Assembly: GCA_942492065.1 (NCBI GenBank)
Contig: CALODV010000008.1
Span: 868,001 to 932,000, forward strand
Source: G963665815 sp942492065
GTDB lineage: Bacteria; Cloacimonadota; Cloacimonadia; Cloacimonadales; JAIOQZ01
Length of the DNA stretch: 64,000 bases
Direction of reading: 5' to 3'
The translations under genes and the position numbers were made by a program. How positions within the stretch are numbered: the stretch's first letter is position 1; every line of letters begins with the position of its first letter. The notes under the pieces were generated by a model, which was given only the letters and a program-made list of their open reading frames with translations, did not search any database and had not been told where the DNA came from. This document shows, piece by piece, positions 35,212 to 44,832 of this stretch.

Positions 35212-35238
35212 TTAAAAAGAGGAACAAAACTGTTCCTC
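35212..35238 (-). terminator. Rho-independent terminator of the gyrB-gyrA-guaA-PPIase operon
   Basis: Minus strand: GAGGAACA, 4-base loop, TGTTCCTC, then TTTTTAAT, 8 bases after the stop codon at 35247. Perfect 8-bp stem. Confidence 0.88.
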
Positions 35239-35246
35239 CTTATAAA

Positions 35247-38063
35247 CTATTTATATATTACACCAATTCTCGCCTGATATTTTTTTAGCCATTCCTGATA
35301 TTTCTCTTCACGGAGCTGTTCACGGAATGCATTCCTTTCTTTATAATATCGGGATTTATTCCCTTTTACGATCCTGTCCACTCTGTAGAACATGTAATTT
35401 TCATCATCAATTCTGATAGGCGAACTGTAATCTCCCGGTTTCCTTCTCAGTAAATCCTGAATCACAGCATCACTGTATTTTATTCCGGGGATTTCGCTTT
35501 TAATGGTAAGATCTTTCAAGGTTATCCATTCACCAAATACTTTCAGCAGATAATCAGGGGATCGCCCCAGCTTCAGCTCAGTAATCAGCTCGTTAATGTA
35601 TTCTTTGATCATTACCTGTCTTGATTTCTCATAGAGTTTAGTCTTTATCAGCGGTAAAGCTGTTTCAAAATCAGCAGGTTCTGACATTCTTTTTTTAATT
35701 AGGAATACAACTGCTGCTCCTGATTCGGTTTTAACAATACTGGAGTATTTCTCGTTATTCCAGAGAAGCATTAGTTTACGTTTAAGGTGTTTGATATTGC
35801 CAAGCGGAGGAAAATCTAGATCAGCGTCTTGAAACTCAGTCTTGAACACAAGAGAGTCACCGTACTTAATACATTCACCAAAATAAGTGAGAGAATCAAA
35901 CACAGCTTTAGCTTTAGCAAATGCTGTATCCCTGGCAGCTTCCATCCTTAACTTGTTCCTGATATTTTCTTTCGTCTGATTAAATGTAAGGTAAGCAGGG
36001 CTGTAATTATAGATTTTGTAGAATATAAACCAGCCTTTATCATAATAAACAGGCTGTGAAACATCACCTTCAGAAACTGTCCTAAGTATCTTTGAAATCT
36101 CTTCAGGTAATGATTTATACTCTCTCCTGCTGTTACGAACCAGACTGTAAGGATCAGAAATTATGCTGCCTGACATCTGAAATACTTCAGCACTAAGCTG
36201 AAAACTCAGATCATTAACATATTCATTTCTAGTCTTCCTTTCATCTTTTATGTAGATGTAGTCATACAGAACCGACTCGTCCATATAGTATTCTTTTTCA
36301 TGCTGATTAAAGTATTCTCTGAGGACATCATCTTCGATCTGTATGTTTGAGGCATCATACGGGAAGTAAACTCCACCAAGTTGAAGACTGTCAGGAATAG
36401 TAAAGCTGGATGCATTCTCTTCAAAATATTTTCTGTGCATTTCAGTATCATACTCAATTTCATCTTTTGTCTTGATCTTTTGAATATCCTGAGCAACTTC
36501 CTCATACGCCGGGATATATCCGGGAATAAGAGTGTTTAGCTTATAGTAATAGTATTGACCATCTATGTAAACAAAACCCGGAGTTCCATCATAGCTTTCA
36601 TCATTAATGACTTCTCCGATAAAATCCAATACTTTGCTTTTGTTCTCCATTTTTTCGAGATAGATGCGTTCTTCTGAAATAGTGAAACCATATTGGGAAC
36701 AGATTTTCTCAAGCTTCTTTGTTCTGAAACTGTTTTTTAGAATAAGCTTCTTAATATTGTCTATGTTCTGTTCAGTTTCTCTACTAACAATTGCTGTATG
36801 AATTTTGTCTTTAACTTCAGCATAAGGTGCGACTTCACCGAAAGTCGTAAATTCCATGATGTTATTATCATAATATTTTTTCTTTTCGGTTTCAGTGATA
36901 TTCCTGACTACTTTCACCTTTGATGAATCAATAGGTATAGTAGTAACTGTAGCGATCTTGACCTTGAATGAATCTATGTTTGCACGGAAATAATCTCTGT
37001 TATCAGAATTATAAACCCTGCTTCGATTCGAGTTAATGTAATCTTCCCAGACTTTGTCAGATACTTCTTCAAACTCAGCCAGAGAAGGTTCAATTTTGTC
37101 TTTAATTTTAAGAATCAGATAACCGTTTCTGAATTCTCTAATCACCGGATGTGATGAAACAACCTCGTGGAAAGCATCAGCAACAATATCCTTTGACTCG
37201 ATATAACTACCGAAAAAATCTCCTTCTATAAGATAATCTGTATCAAGACTATAGAATTCTGATTGAAAGTTATACTTTAAGTTTTCTGCAAACTTATAAG
37301 CTTCTTCGTGCACTAACATTTCTTTCACTACAACAGCCAGACTATCTCTGACTTCAGGGAAAGTTGCTTGTGCTCCGATGCCGGAATCCACATAATACTG
37401 AGTCAGTATCGAATCGGTAATTTTAACATCATTCACAAAGAGACTGTCAGGAATATAAGTGAATGTCAGTTTGATTTTTTCAGGTGATTTGTATTTCTCT
37501 CTGTTTTGTTCGAAATATTTATGAGCTTCCTCCGGGTGAAAATCTGTTGAGATATCTACTTTATCATCATCTATTATAATGTAGCTCATATCAAAACTGA
37601 TCTTTCTTTTTACATATTCTTCCTTAAGCTGCTCATCTGAGATATTAAATGTATCATACACTATTGATTTCATCTTTGTGATGAGCAGATCATGTCTCAG
37701 ATCATTTAAAATATTCTGTACTTTCTTTTTCTTTTTAGCTTTTAAGTACTTTTCTTGACTGAACTGACCATTCTCCTGAAACATAGGGTGATTTCCATAT
37801 TCAGTAATAAAGAAATCATCAACTTCCTGCTCAGAAACATTAACTCCAATCTCTTCAGCATAGTTCATCAATGTTTTTTCTTCAATCAGTTTGTTCAGTA
37901 TCTTGTTGTACTTCGTCCGTCCAAGTAAATCGGATTTATCTGCCAACCATGCTCTGTCAATTTCCTTCCGGGTAATTGTCAGGTCACCAACTGTAATTTT
38001 TGTTACAGCATTCAGTGTTAACGCAAGAGTTAACATAACAAACCACAGTACATGTTTTCTCAA
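35247..38063 (-). CDS. Large parvulin-type (SurA/PpiD-like) peptidyl-prolyl isomerase/chaperone
   Basis: 938 residues, exported (signal peptide about 1-18). The N-terminal SurA-like chaperone segment reads GDLTITRKEIDRAW, LNKLIEEKTLMNYAEEIGVNVSEQEVDDF, LLITKMK. Several parvulin-like ends recur, each a G-x-x-x-x-I/Y strand plus a helix (FRNGYLILKIKDKIEPSLAEFEEV; GQYYYYKLNTLIPGYIPAYEEV; DKGWFIFYKIYNYSPAYL), so it holds at least three PpiC-type units, about twice the size of SurA. It likely assists outer-membrane protein folding. The start is TTG at 38063, supported by GGGAG six bases upstream lying in the guaA stop region. Follows guaA by 3 bases; terminator follows. Confidence 0.82.
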   Translation of the reverse strand: MRKHVLWFVMLTLALTLNAVTKITVGDLTITRKEIDRAWLADKSDLLGRTKYNKILNKLIEEKTLMNYAEEIGVNVSEQEVDDFFITEYGNHPMFQENGQFSQEKYLKAKKKKKVQNILNDLRHDLLITKMKSIVYDTFNISDEQLKEEYVKRKISFDMSYIIIDDDKVDISTDFHPEEAHKYFEQNREKYKSPEKIKLTFTYIPDSLFVNDVKITDSILTQYYVDSGIGAQATFPEVRDSLAVVVKEMLVHEEAYKFAENLKYNFQSEFYSLDTDYLIEGDFFGSYIESKDIVADAFHEVVSSHPVIREFRNGYLILKIKDKIEPSLAEFEEVSDKVWEDYINSNRSRVYNSDNRDYFRANIDSFKVKIATVTTIPIDSSKVKVVRNITETEKKKYYDNNIMEFTTFGEVAPYAEVKDKIHTAIVSRETEQNIDNIKKLILKNSFRTKKLEKICSQYGFTISEERIYLEKMENKSKVLDFIGEVINDESYDGTPGFVYIDGQYYYYKLNTLIPGYIPAYEEVAQDIQKIKTKDEIEYDTEMHRKYFEENASSFTIPDSLQLGGVYFPYDASNIQIEDDVLREYFNQHEKEYYMDESVLYDYIYIKDERKTRNEYVNDLSFQLSAEVFQMSGSIISDPYSLVRNSRREYKSLPEEISKILRTVSEGDVSQPVYYDKGWFIFYKIYNYSPAYLTFNQTKENIRNKLRMEAARDTAFAKAKAVFDSLTYFGECIKYGDSLVFKTEFQDADLDFPPLGNIKHLKRKLMLLWNNEKYSSIVKTESGAAVVFLIKKRMSEPADFETALPLIKTKLYEKSRQVMIKEYINELITELKLGRSPDYLLKVFGEWITLKDLTIKSEIPGIKYSDAVIQDLLRRKPGDYSSPIRIDDENYMFYRVDRIVKGNKSRYYKERNAFREQLREEKYQEWLKKYQARIGVIYK

Positions 38064-38066
38064 AAA

Positions 38067-39611
38067 CTACTCCCATTCTATTGTTGCAGGTGGTTTAGAG
38101 CTGATATCATACACTACTCTATTCACTCCCCTGACTTCATTAATAATTCTGCTTGATACTTTTTTCAGGAACCAGTATGGAAACTCAGTCCAGTCCGCAG
38201 TCATTCCATCAGAAGATCCAACAGCTCTCAAAGCACAAACATTTTCATAGGTTCTCTCGTCTCCCATAACACCAACAGACTGAATCGGCAGAAGCACTGC
38301 AAAAGCCTGCCATGTTTCATGGTAAAGATTTTCTTTATATAATTCTTCTATAAATATAGCATCTATTTCCTGAAGTAATGTTACTTTTTCAGGAGTAATA
38401 TCACCAATAATTCTAATAGCGAGTCCAGGTCCCGGGAATGGATGTCTGTCTACAAGACGAGAAGAAAGTCCCAGTTCTCTTCCGGCAAGTCTTACTTCAT
38501 CTTTAAACAGTTCTCTCAAAGGTTCAACCAGCTTGAGATTCATTTTCTCAGGTAAACCACCGACATTATGGTGAGATTTAATTGTTGCGGAAGGTCCCTT
38601 AAAAGAAACGCTTTCGATAACATCCGGATATAATGTACCCTGAGCCAGGAAGATTGCATCTGAATGTTTCTTAGCTTCCTGATCGAAGATTTCAATAAAT
38701 GTATGTCCGATAATTTTACGTTTTTCTTCAGGATCGGATACACCCTTCAAACGTCCAAGGAATAAATCTCCGGCTCTGACGGTGTTAAGTTTAAGACCAA
38801 AAGCAGATGCGAATGCTTCTTCTACATCTTCAACTTCGTTCTTCCTCAGAAGACCTGTATCAACGAATATAGGAATAAGCTGATCACCAATAGCTTTATA
38901 GAGAAGCCCGGCTGTCACTGAAGAGTCTACCCCGCCACTGAGTCCCAGGATAACCTTGTTTGATCCGATCTGCTCTTTCATTTCAGCTATAGAATTACTG
39001 ACGAATGACACAGGAGTCCAGTCTCTCTTAAAATCATAGAGTTTCAGAAAGTTATCTATTATTTTCAAGCCGTTTTCCGTATTAACAACTTCCGGATGAA
39101 ATTGCAGAGCGTATAAACCTTTGTCGATATTAGCAATAGCAGAGAATGGAGAGTTATCTGTATGAGCTATTCTTTCAAATCCATCAGGAAGATTTACAAC
39201 ACCGTCTCCATGGCTCATCCACACATTTTCTTCTGCATTCAAACCTGCAAAAAGATTATCGTGGGTATCGATTTTGATTTTCGCATAGCCGTATTCTTTT
39301 TTGTCAGCAGCTTCCACCTTACCTTTAAAATGTGATGTCATGAGCTGCATCCCGTAACAAATTCCCAGTATTGGAATATTTAAATCCCAAATTCTTAGGT
39401 CAGGAATTGGAGCATCAACCCTGTTCACACTGTACGGAGAACCGGAAAGGATAAGCACTTTAGGCTGTTTCTTTTCTATTTCAGAGAAATCAATATTAAA
39501 GGGTACAATTTCTGAGTATATATTTAGTTTTCTAATACATTTTGCGATTAATTGGGTATACTGAGATCCAAAATCGAGGATCAATGCTGTCTCATGCTGA
39601 GTATACGACAT
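38067..39611 (-). CDS. guaA: GMP synthase (glutamine-hydrolysing)
   Basis: 514 residues, converts XMP to GMP. Class I glutamine amidotransferase domain about 1-195 with nucleophile Cys in LGICYGMQ and the LQFHPEV His/Glu; ATP-pyrophosphatase domain from about 205 with SGGVDSSVTAGLL; C-terminal dimerisation domain with HPFPGPGLAIRI and KPPATIEWE at the end. Full length, intact. ATG at 39611 with AAGGA. Between a small lipoprotein gene (4 bases) and the PPIase gene. Confidence 0.97.
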   Translation of the reverse strand: MSYTQHETALILDFGSQYTQLIAKCIRKLNIYSEIVPFNIDFSEIEKKQPKVLILSGSPYSVNRVDAPIPDLRIWDLNIPILGICYGMQLMTSHFKGKVEAADKKEYGYAKIKIDTHDNLFAGLNAEENVWMSHGDGVVNLPDGFERIAHTDNSPFSAIANIDKGLYALQFHPEVVNTENGLKIIDNFLKLYDFKRDWTPVSFVSNSIAEMKEQIGSNKVILGLSGGVDSSVTAGLLYKAIGDQLIPIFVDTGLLRKNEVEDVEEAFASAFGLKLNTVRAGDLFLGRLKGVSDPEEKRKIIGHTFIEIFDQEAKKHSDAIFLAQGTLYPDVIESVSFKGPSATIKSHHNVGGLPEKMNLKLVEPLRELFKDEVRLAGRELGLSSRLVDRHPFPGPGLAIRIIGDITPEKVTLLQEIDAIFIEELYKENLYHETWQAFAVLLPIQSVGVMGDERTYENVCALRAVGSSDGMTADWTEFPYWFLKKVSSRIINEVRGVNRVVYDISSKPPATIEWE

Positions 39612-39615
39612 AATA

Positions 39616-40197
39616 TTATCCTTTATTGAGTTTTTTAAATTCTATTTCGTTTTCTTTGTATTGTAATTTATGAGTTGTGTATTTAGAAGGCACTCGTCTG
39701 AAAAAGACAAAACCGGATTTTTGATTACCCGGATTAAGCTTGCCAAAATAGAAAGACTTCTGCATCAGATTTCTTCTTGTGATTGTATAGTTTTCATCCA
39801 GAGCTGCGATTGAATTCTGGTCATTATACAAGATTGCTCTTTTCGACAAAACCCTCTGTTCATAGAAATCAAGAACTTCCTCATCAGGGAAAGCGTCATA
39901 CTGATTTCCAAACTCATCCGCCAGCTTCAGATCTTCAGCCTCTATTACAATCTGAGAATCTGATCTGTTCTTAATAATAACATAGTAAGTAGTATAGTAT
40001 TCAGATACATCCATGGGATCCATGTTCCAGTATCTATTAGCAGCAATCAGCTTGATATCATCAGTTTGAAGCACACCATATTCCTCATCTGTCTTAACAG
40101 AATCGGTTGCGATCGGCATAAACTGCTGACCACAACCAATTACTGATAATATCATTATGACAAGAACGTACAATGTGACTCTATACTTCGTCTCCAT
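39616..40197 (-). CDS. Lipoprotein of unknown function between gyrA and guaA
   Basis: 193 residues from ATG at 40197. Lipobox VIGC after a hydrophobic stretch. The mature part is beta-rich (YYTTYYVIIKNRSDSQIVIEAEDL, GNQYDAFPDEE, SFYFGKLNPGNQKSGFVFFRRVPS), a pattern like small Ig-like or DUF4352-type domains. The ATG overlaps the gyrA stop by 17 bases; an ATG at 40209 is an alternative. Not recognised. Its place within a gyrase-guaA operon appears to be lineage-specific. Confidence 0.65.
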   Translation of the reverse strand: METKYRVTLYVLVIMILSVIGCGQQFMPIATDSVKTDEEYGVLQTDDIKLIAANRYWNMDPMDVSEYYTTYYVIIKNRSDSQIVIEAEDLKLADEFGNQYDAFPDEEVLDFYEQRVLSKRAILYNDQNSIAALDENYTITRRNLMQKSFYFGKLNPGNQKSGFVFFRRVPSKYTTHKLQYKENEIEFKKLNKG

Positions 40198-42766
40198 CAC
40201 TTTCTTCATCTTCATTGTTCTCTTCTTCATCGAATTCTGACACTTCATCATCACCTAAGTCGTCTGAGCTGTCATCTACGATTTCTTCTTCCATGTCCTC
40301 AACTGAAATATCTTCAGTTTCAATTATTTCTTCGTCATCATCTTCTTCTGCGATAATTCTGGTTATATCGTAAACTCTATCCTTCTCGCTGAGGTTTATC
40401 AGTCTTACTCCCTGAGTATTTCTACCGATAACACTAATTTTGTCAACACCTTGTCTGATTATCATTCCTGAACGAGTAACTATCATCAAATCATCGCTGT
40501 CAACAACTTCCATCAGAGAAATTAATGAACCGTTTCTTTCGGATGTTTTAAGAGTAATTACACCTTTGGATCCGCGCTTGGTAGCCTTGTAGCTGCTTAC
40601 GTCTGTACGTTTACCGTAACCGTTTTCACTGATTGCCAACAATGTACCTGTTCGTCTTACTACAACCATTGCAACAACTTCATCGTCGTTTCTCAAGCTG
40701 ATTCCACGAACTCCCTGAGAATTACGTCCCATGGATCGCACATCCATTTCATTGAATCTGTTTGCATAACCACCCTTAGTTGCAAGGATAATATCATTTG
40801 CACCTTCTGTGATTTGAGCATCAATAAGTTCATCACCGTCCACGAGCTTGATTGCAATAATACCACTGATTCTTGGTCTGGAATATGCGGAAAGTTCAGA
40901 TTTCTTGATTGTTCCGTTTTTAGTAATCATTGTTACAAAATGAGGATCCTCAAAGTTTCTGACAGTAACGTAAGCTCGGATGTTTTCATCTTTCTCAAGT
41001 TGAAGCAGATTGATAATAGCTTTGCCTCGAGCAAGACGTCCAACCTTAGGAATCTTGTGAACTTTGAGCCAATAACACTTACCGTAGTCCGTAAAGAACA
41101 GTATATAAGAGTGAGTAGATGCAATGAAGATACTTTCTACAAAATCTTCATCTTTCAGATTAGAACCGGAAAGTCCTTTTCCACCTCTTCCCTGTTTTCT
41201 GTATGTATCTACAGGAAGTCTCTTGATATAACCCTGATGAGAGATAGTTACAACCATTTCTTCATCTGCAATCATATCTTCGGTTTCGATATCTGCGGAC
41301 CCTTCTAAAATCTGAGTTCTGCGTATATCTGAATATTTATCTTTAATATATTGAGTTTCTTCTTTCATGATATCAAGTCGCAATTGCTTATGTTCAAGAA
41401 TTCCCTTAAGGTTTTTTACAGTATCGAGAATCTCGTTATATTCCTGCTCAACCTTTTCTCTTTCAAGTCCGGTTAATCTCTGCAATCTCATTTCCAGAAT
41501 TGCCTTAGCCTGAATTTCACTTAACTTGAATTTTTCCTGTAATGCCTGGTTGGCATCAGCAGTTGTCTTAGAAGCCCTGATTGTTGCAATTACTTCATCA
41601 ATATTATCCAGAGCAATTCTATAACCTTCTAATATATGAAGTCTTCTTTCTGCATTCTTCAATAAGAACTTAGTTCTGCGTACAACAACTTCATGCCTGA
41701 AATCGATAAACTGCTGCATAAGCTGCTTCATATTAAGAACATGAGGTACAGTGCCGATAAGAGCTCTGTTATTAACGCTGAAAGTTTCCTGTAATTGAGA
41801 ATATTTGTACAACTGCTGTAATACAACGTTAGCTTCGTTATTTCTCTTAATTGCAATAACGAGTCTCATTCCCTGTCTACCGGACTCATCTCTGATATCA
41901 CTGATACCATCGATTCTCTTATCTTTAACAAGCTTAACAATTCTGTCAATCAGGAGTGTTTTGTTCAGTTGGTATGGAATTTCTGTGATAACGATAAACT
42001 CAGCACCATTCTGTTTGGTTTCAATTGCTGCTTTACCTCTGAGAGTTATCTTTCCGTGCCCGGTTTCAAAATATGATCTGATTCCAGCTGTACCTATAAT
42101 GTATCCACCTGTAGGAAAGTCCGGTCCCTTGATGTATTTCATCAGGTCAAGAGGTTCCATATCAGGATTGTCTATCAAAGCAATAATACCGTTACAAACT
42201 TCATCAATATTATGAGGAGCCATATTGGTGGCCATACCGACTGCAATACCGGAACAGCCATTTACTATTAGATTAGGAAACTTAGATGGAAATACTACAG
42301 GTTCCTTTCTTGTATCATCATAATTTGAGCGGTAGTCGACTGTTTCCTTTTCAATATCTTCAAGTAGATCTACAGATGCTTTCTGCAATCTTGCTTCAGT
42401 ATAACGCATAGCTGCAGGTGGATCACCGTCCTGAGAACCGAAGTTACCCTGACCATCCACAAGCATGTATCTTAGACTCCATGGCTGTGCCATTCTTACA
42501 AGAGTAGGATACACAACCTGCTCACCATGAGGGTGATAGTTACCTGAAGTATCCCCGGCAATTTTCGCACATTTACGAAAACCTCTTCCCGGAGTAAGAT
42601 TAAGTTCATGCATTGCATACAGTATTCTTCTTTGAGAAGGTTTAAGCCCATCTCTTACGTCAGGTAGAGCTCTGGAGGCTATCACACTGAGAGAATACTC
42701 CAGATACGACTTTTTCATTACATCTTCAATCTCTATTAGTTCTATTCTTGATCTATCGTGAATCAT
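40181..42766 (-). CDS. gyrA: DNA gyrase subunit A
   Basis: 861 residues. Breakage-reunion domain with the catalytic Tyr in AAMRYTEARL; the C-terminal beta-pinwheel carries the gyrase-specific box QGRGGKG, which separates it from ParC. The quinolone-determining region is atypical: YHPHGEQVVYPTLVRMAQ has Gln at the Ser83 position and Pro at the Asp87 position of E. coli, with Glu for Asp82. A long acidic tail (about 60 residues, mostly Asp and Glu) ends the protein, as in several gyrases where it tunes supercoiling. ATG at 42766 with GGAGG, 10 bases after gyrB. Confidence 0.96.
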   Translation of the reverse strand: MIHDRSRIELIEIEDVMKKSYLEYSLSVIASRALPDVRDGLKPSQRRILYAMHELNLTPGRGFRKCAKIAGDTSGNYHPHGEQVVYPTLVRMAQPWSLRYMLVDGQGNFGSQDGDPPAAMRYTEARLQKASVDLLEDIEKETVDYRSNYDDTRKEPVVFPSKFPNLIVNGCSGIAVGMATNMAPHNIDEVCNGIIALIDNPDMEPLDLMKYIKGPDFPTGGYIIGTAGIRSYFETGHGKITLRGKAAIETKQNGAEFIVITEIPYQLNKTLLIDRIVKLVKDKRIDGISDIRDESGRQGMRLVIAIKRNNEANVVLQQLYKYSQLQETFSVNNRALIGTVPHVLNMKQLMQQFIDFRHEVVVRRTKFLLKNAERRLHILEGYRIALDNIDEVIATIRASKTTADANQALQEKFKLSEIQAKAILEMRLQRLTGLEREKVEQEYNEILDTVKNLKGILEHKQLRLDIMKEETQYIKDKYSDIRRTQILEGSADIETEDMIADEEMVVTISHQGYIKRLPVDTYRKQGRGGKGLSGSNLKDEDFVESIFIASTHSYILFFTDYGKCYWLKVHKIPKVGRLARGKAIINLLQLEKDENIRAYVTVRNFEDPHFVTMITKNGTIKKSELSAYSRPRISGIIAIKLVDGDELIDAQITEGANDIILATKGGYANRFNEMDVRSMGRNSQGVRGISLRNDDEVVAMVVVRRTGTLLAISENGYGKRTDVSSYKATKRGSKGVITLKTSERNGSLISLMEVVDSDDLMIVTRSGMIIRQGVDKISVIGRNTQGVRLINLSEKDRVYDITRIIAEEDDDEEIIETEDISVEDMEEEIVDDSSDDLGDDEVSEFDEEENNEDEESDGDEV

Positions 42767-42776
42767 TTATCCTCCA

Positions 42777-44672
42777 TTAAACATCAATCTCAACAAATTG
42801 TGCATTCTTTTCGATAAACGCTCTTCTTGGTTCAACTTCTTCACCCATAAGAATAGTGAATATCCTGTCTGCTTCGATCGCATCATCAATACGAACAGCT
42901 GTTAGCATACGTTTTTCAGGATCCATAGTAGTCTCCCATAGCTGGTCGGGATTCATTTCCCCAAGACCTTTATAACGTTGAACATGAAGCCCCTTTCCGC
43001 CAAGCTCCTGCATAAGTTCATCTCTTTCAGCATCAGAATAAGCATATCTCTTAATTCTGCCTTTCTGAACCAGGAATAATGGCGATCTTGCAATATAAAC
43101 ATGACCACACTCAACTAGAGGCCTCATATAGCGGAAAAAGAATGTAAGAAGCAGTGTTGCAATGTGCTGACCATCAACGTCGGCATCCGCCATGATAACA
43201 ATTTTATTATATCTCAGTTTTGTAACATCAAAATCTTCACCAATACCAGCTCCAAGAGCAAGTATAATCGGTTGGATCTTATCGTTATTTAACACTTTAT
43301 CAATTCTTGATTTCTCTGTATTGAGCATCTTACCCCAGAGAGCAAGAATAGCCTGAAATCTTCTGTCGCGACCCATTTTGGCTGAACCGCCAGCAGAGTC
43401 TCCCTCCACCAGGAATATTTCAGTCTGAGTAGGATCCTGAATAGAACAGTCTGCAAGCTTACCGGGAAGACTTCCTGATTCAAGTACAGATTTTCTTCTT
43501 GTAAGTTCACGAGCCTTTCGAGCAGCTTCTCTGGATCGAGCACCCAGTATTGCTTTCATTGAAATATTCTTAGCATCATGCGGGTGTTCTTCAAAGTACT
43601 CCATCAGTTTTTCGTAAACAACTGAGTTCACTATACCTTCAACTTCAGAGTTCTGGAGTTTAGTCTTTGTCTGTCCTTCAAACTGCGGATCAGGTATTTT
43701 AACACTGATTACACAGGTAATACCCTCTCTGATATCACTTCCCTGAGGACTTACTTTTTCGTTCTTGAGAAGATTTTCATTTTTTATATAGGTATTTACG
43801 GCACGTGTCAGAGCAGATTTAAAACCACTTAAGTGAGTACCGCCTTCGATTGTATTAATATTATTTGCAAAGCTGATTATATTTTCCTGAAATCCTTCAT
43901 TATACTGAAGAGAAACTTCGAATTCTATGCCTTCTCTTTCACCTGAAATATAAATCGGACTCTTGAGAGCAGGTTTCTTATTCTCATTCAAGAACTCCAC
44001 AAATGAGTTTATTCCACCCTCATAACGGAAGTCATGACATTTATCTTTGCGAACATCTTTAAGAATAATTCTAATACCCTTATTCAGAAATGCAAGTTCT
44101 CTGAGGCGAACTGACAGATAGTCAAAGCTGAAATCAACAGTTTCGAAAATCTCGGGATCAGGTTTAAACCTGATTATTGTACCGGTACGATCTGTTGTCC
44201 CAAGCACTTTTAAATCTTCTTTAGGGACACCGATGCAATATTCCTGAAAATGTACCTTGCCATCAAGATGTACATGAGCCGTAAGCTTTGTTGAAAGTGC
44301 ATTCACAACTGAAACCCCAACACCGTGGAGCCCACCGGACACTTTGTATGAATCATTATCAAATTTACCACCGGCATGAAGAGTAGTCATAACTACTTCA
44401 AGACCGGATTTATTCATTGTGGAATGCATACCTACCGGTATTCCACGACCATTATCATCCACCTCAACTGATCCGTCTTCATGAATGGTAATACATATCC
44501 TTGTACAGTATCCTGCAAGGGCTTCATCGATACTGTTGTCAACGACTTCATACACTAAATGGTGAAGTCCTCGTTCACTGGTTCCCCCGATATACATAGC
44601 GGGTCTTTTCCTAACTGCTTCTAAACCCTTGAGAACCTTAATATTACTGGCATCATAAGTATGTGCAGCCAT
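42777..44672 (-). CDS. gyrB: DNA gyrase subunit B
   Basis: 631 residues, the ATPase and Toprim subunit that pairs with GyrA. GHKL ATPase: EVVDNSIDEALAG, DNGRGIPVGMH, GLHGVGVSVVNALS; transducer with QTKTKLQNSEV; Toprim domain with EGDSAGGSAKMGRDR and ADADVDGQHI; C-terminal RYKGLGEMNPDQLWETTMDPE. Length is that of the compact GyrB found in most bacteria, without the E. coli insertion. ATG at 44672 with AGGAG eight bases upstream. First gene of a five-gene operon. Confidence 0.97.
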   Translation of the reverse strand: MAAHTYDASNIKVLKGLEAVRKRPAMYIGGTSERGLHHLVYEVVDNSIDEALAGYCTRICITIHEDGSVEVDDNGRGIPVGMHSTMNKSGLEVVMTTLHAGGKFDNDSYKVSGGLHGVGVSVVNALSTKLTAHVHLDGKVHFQEYCIGVPKEDLKVLGTTDRTGTIIRFKPDPEIFETVDFSFDYLSVRLRELAFLNKGIRIILKDVRKDKCHDFRYEGGINSFVEFLNENKKPALKSPIYISGEREGIEFEVSLQYNEGFQENIISFANNINTIEGGTHLSGFKSALTRAVNTYIKNENLLKNEKVSPQGSDIREGITCVISVKIPDPQFEGQTKTKLQNSEVEGIVNSVVYEKLMEYFEEHPHDAKNISMKAILGARSREAARKARELTRRKSVLESGSLPGKLADCSIQDPTQTEIFLVEGDSAGGSAKMGRDRRFQAILALWGKMLNTEKSRIDKVLNNDKIQPIILALGAGIGEDFDVTKLRYNKIVIMADADVDGQHIATLLLTFFFRYMRPLVECGHVYIARSPLFLVQKGRIKRYAYSDAERDELMQELGGKGLHVQRYKGLGEMNPDQLWETTMDPEKRMLTAVRIDDAIEADRIFTILMGEEVEPRRAFIEKNAQFVEIDV

Positions 44673-44726
44673 ATGTTTAATCTCCTATTTATGTTTAACT
44701 GTTTCAATTACTTAAACTGTACAGGT

Positions 44727-44755
44727 AAAAAAAACATATTGAGCAATTATGTCAA
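44727..44755 (-). promoter_or_regulatory. Candidate promoter region of gyrB
   Basis: Minus-strand TTGACA at 44750-44755, 78 bases before the gyrB start; at 17 bases downstream the sequence is TTTTTT, so no true -10 is visible. The remaining 160-base gap (44673-44832) holds nothing else. Confidence 0.25.
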
Positions 44756-44832
44756 CGTATTTTTACAATGAAATCGATAATTGTTTGAGATTTGTATATT
44801 GTATATTTTTCAAGCAGTTATGAATGTCGTTT

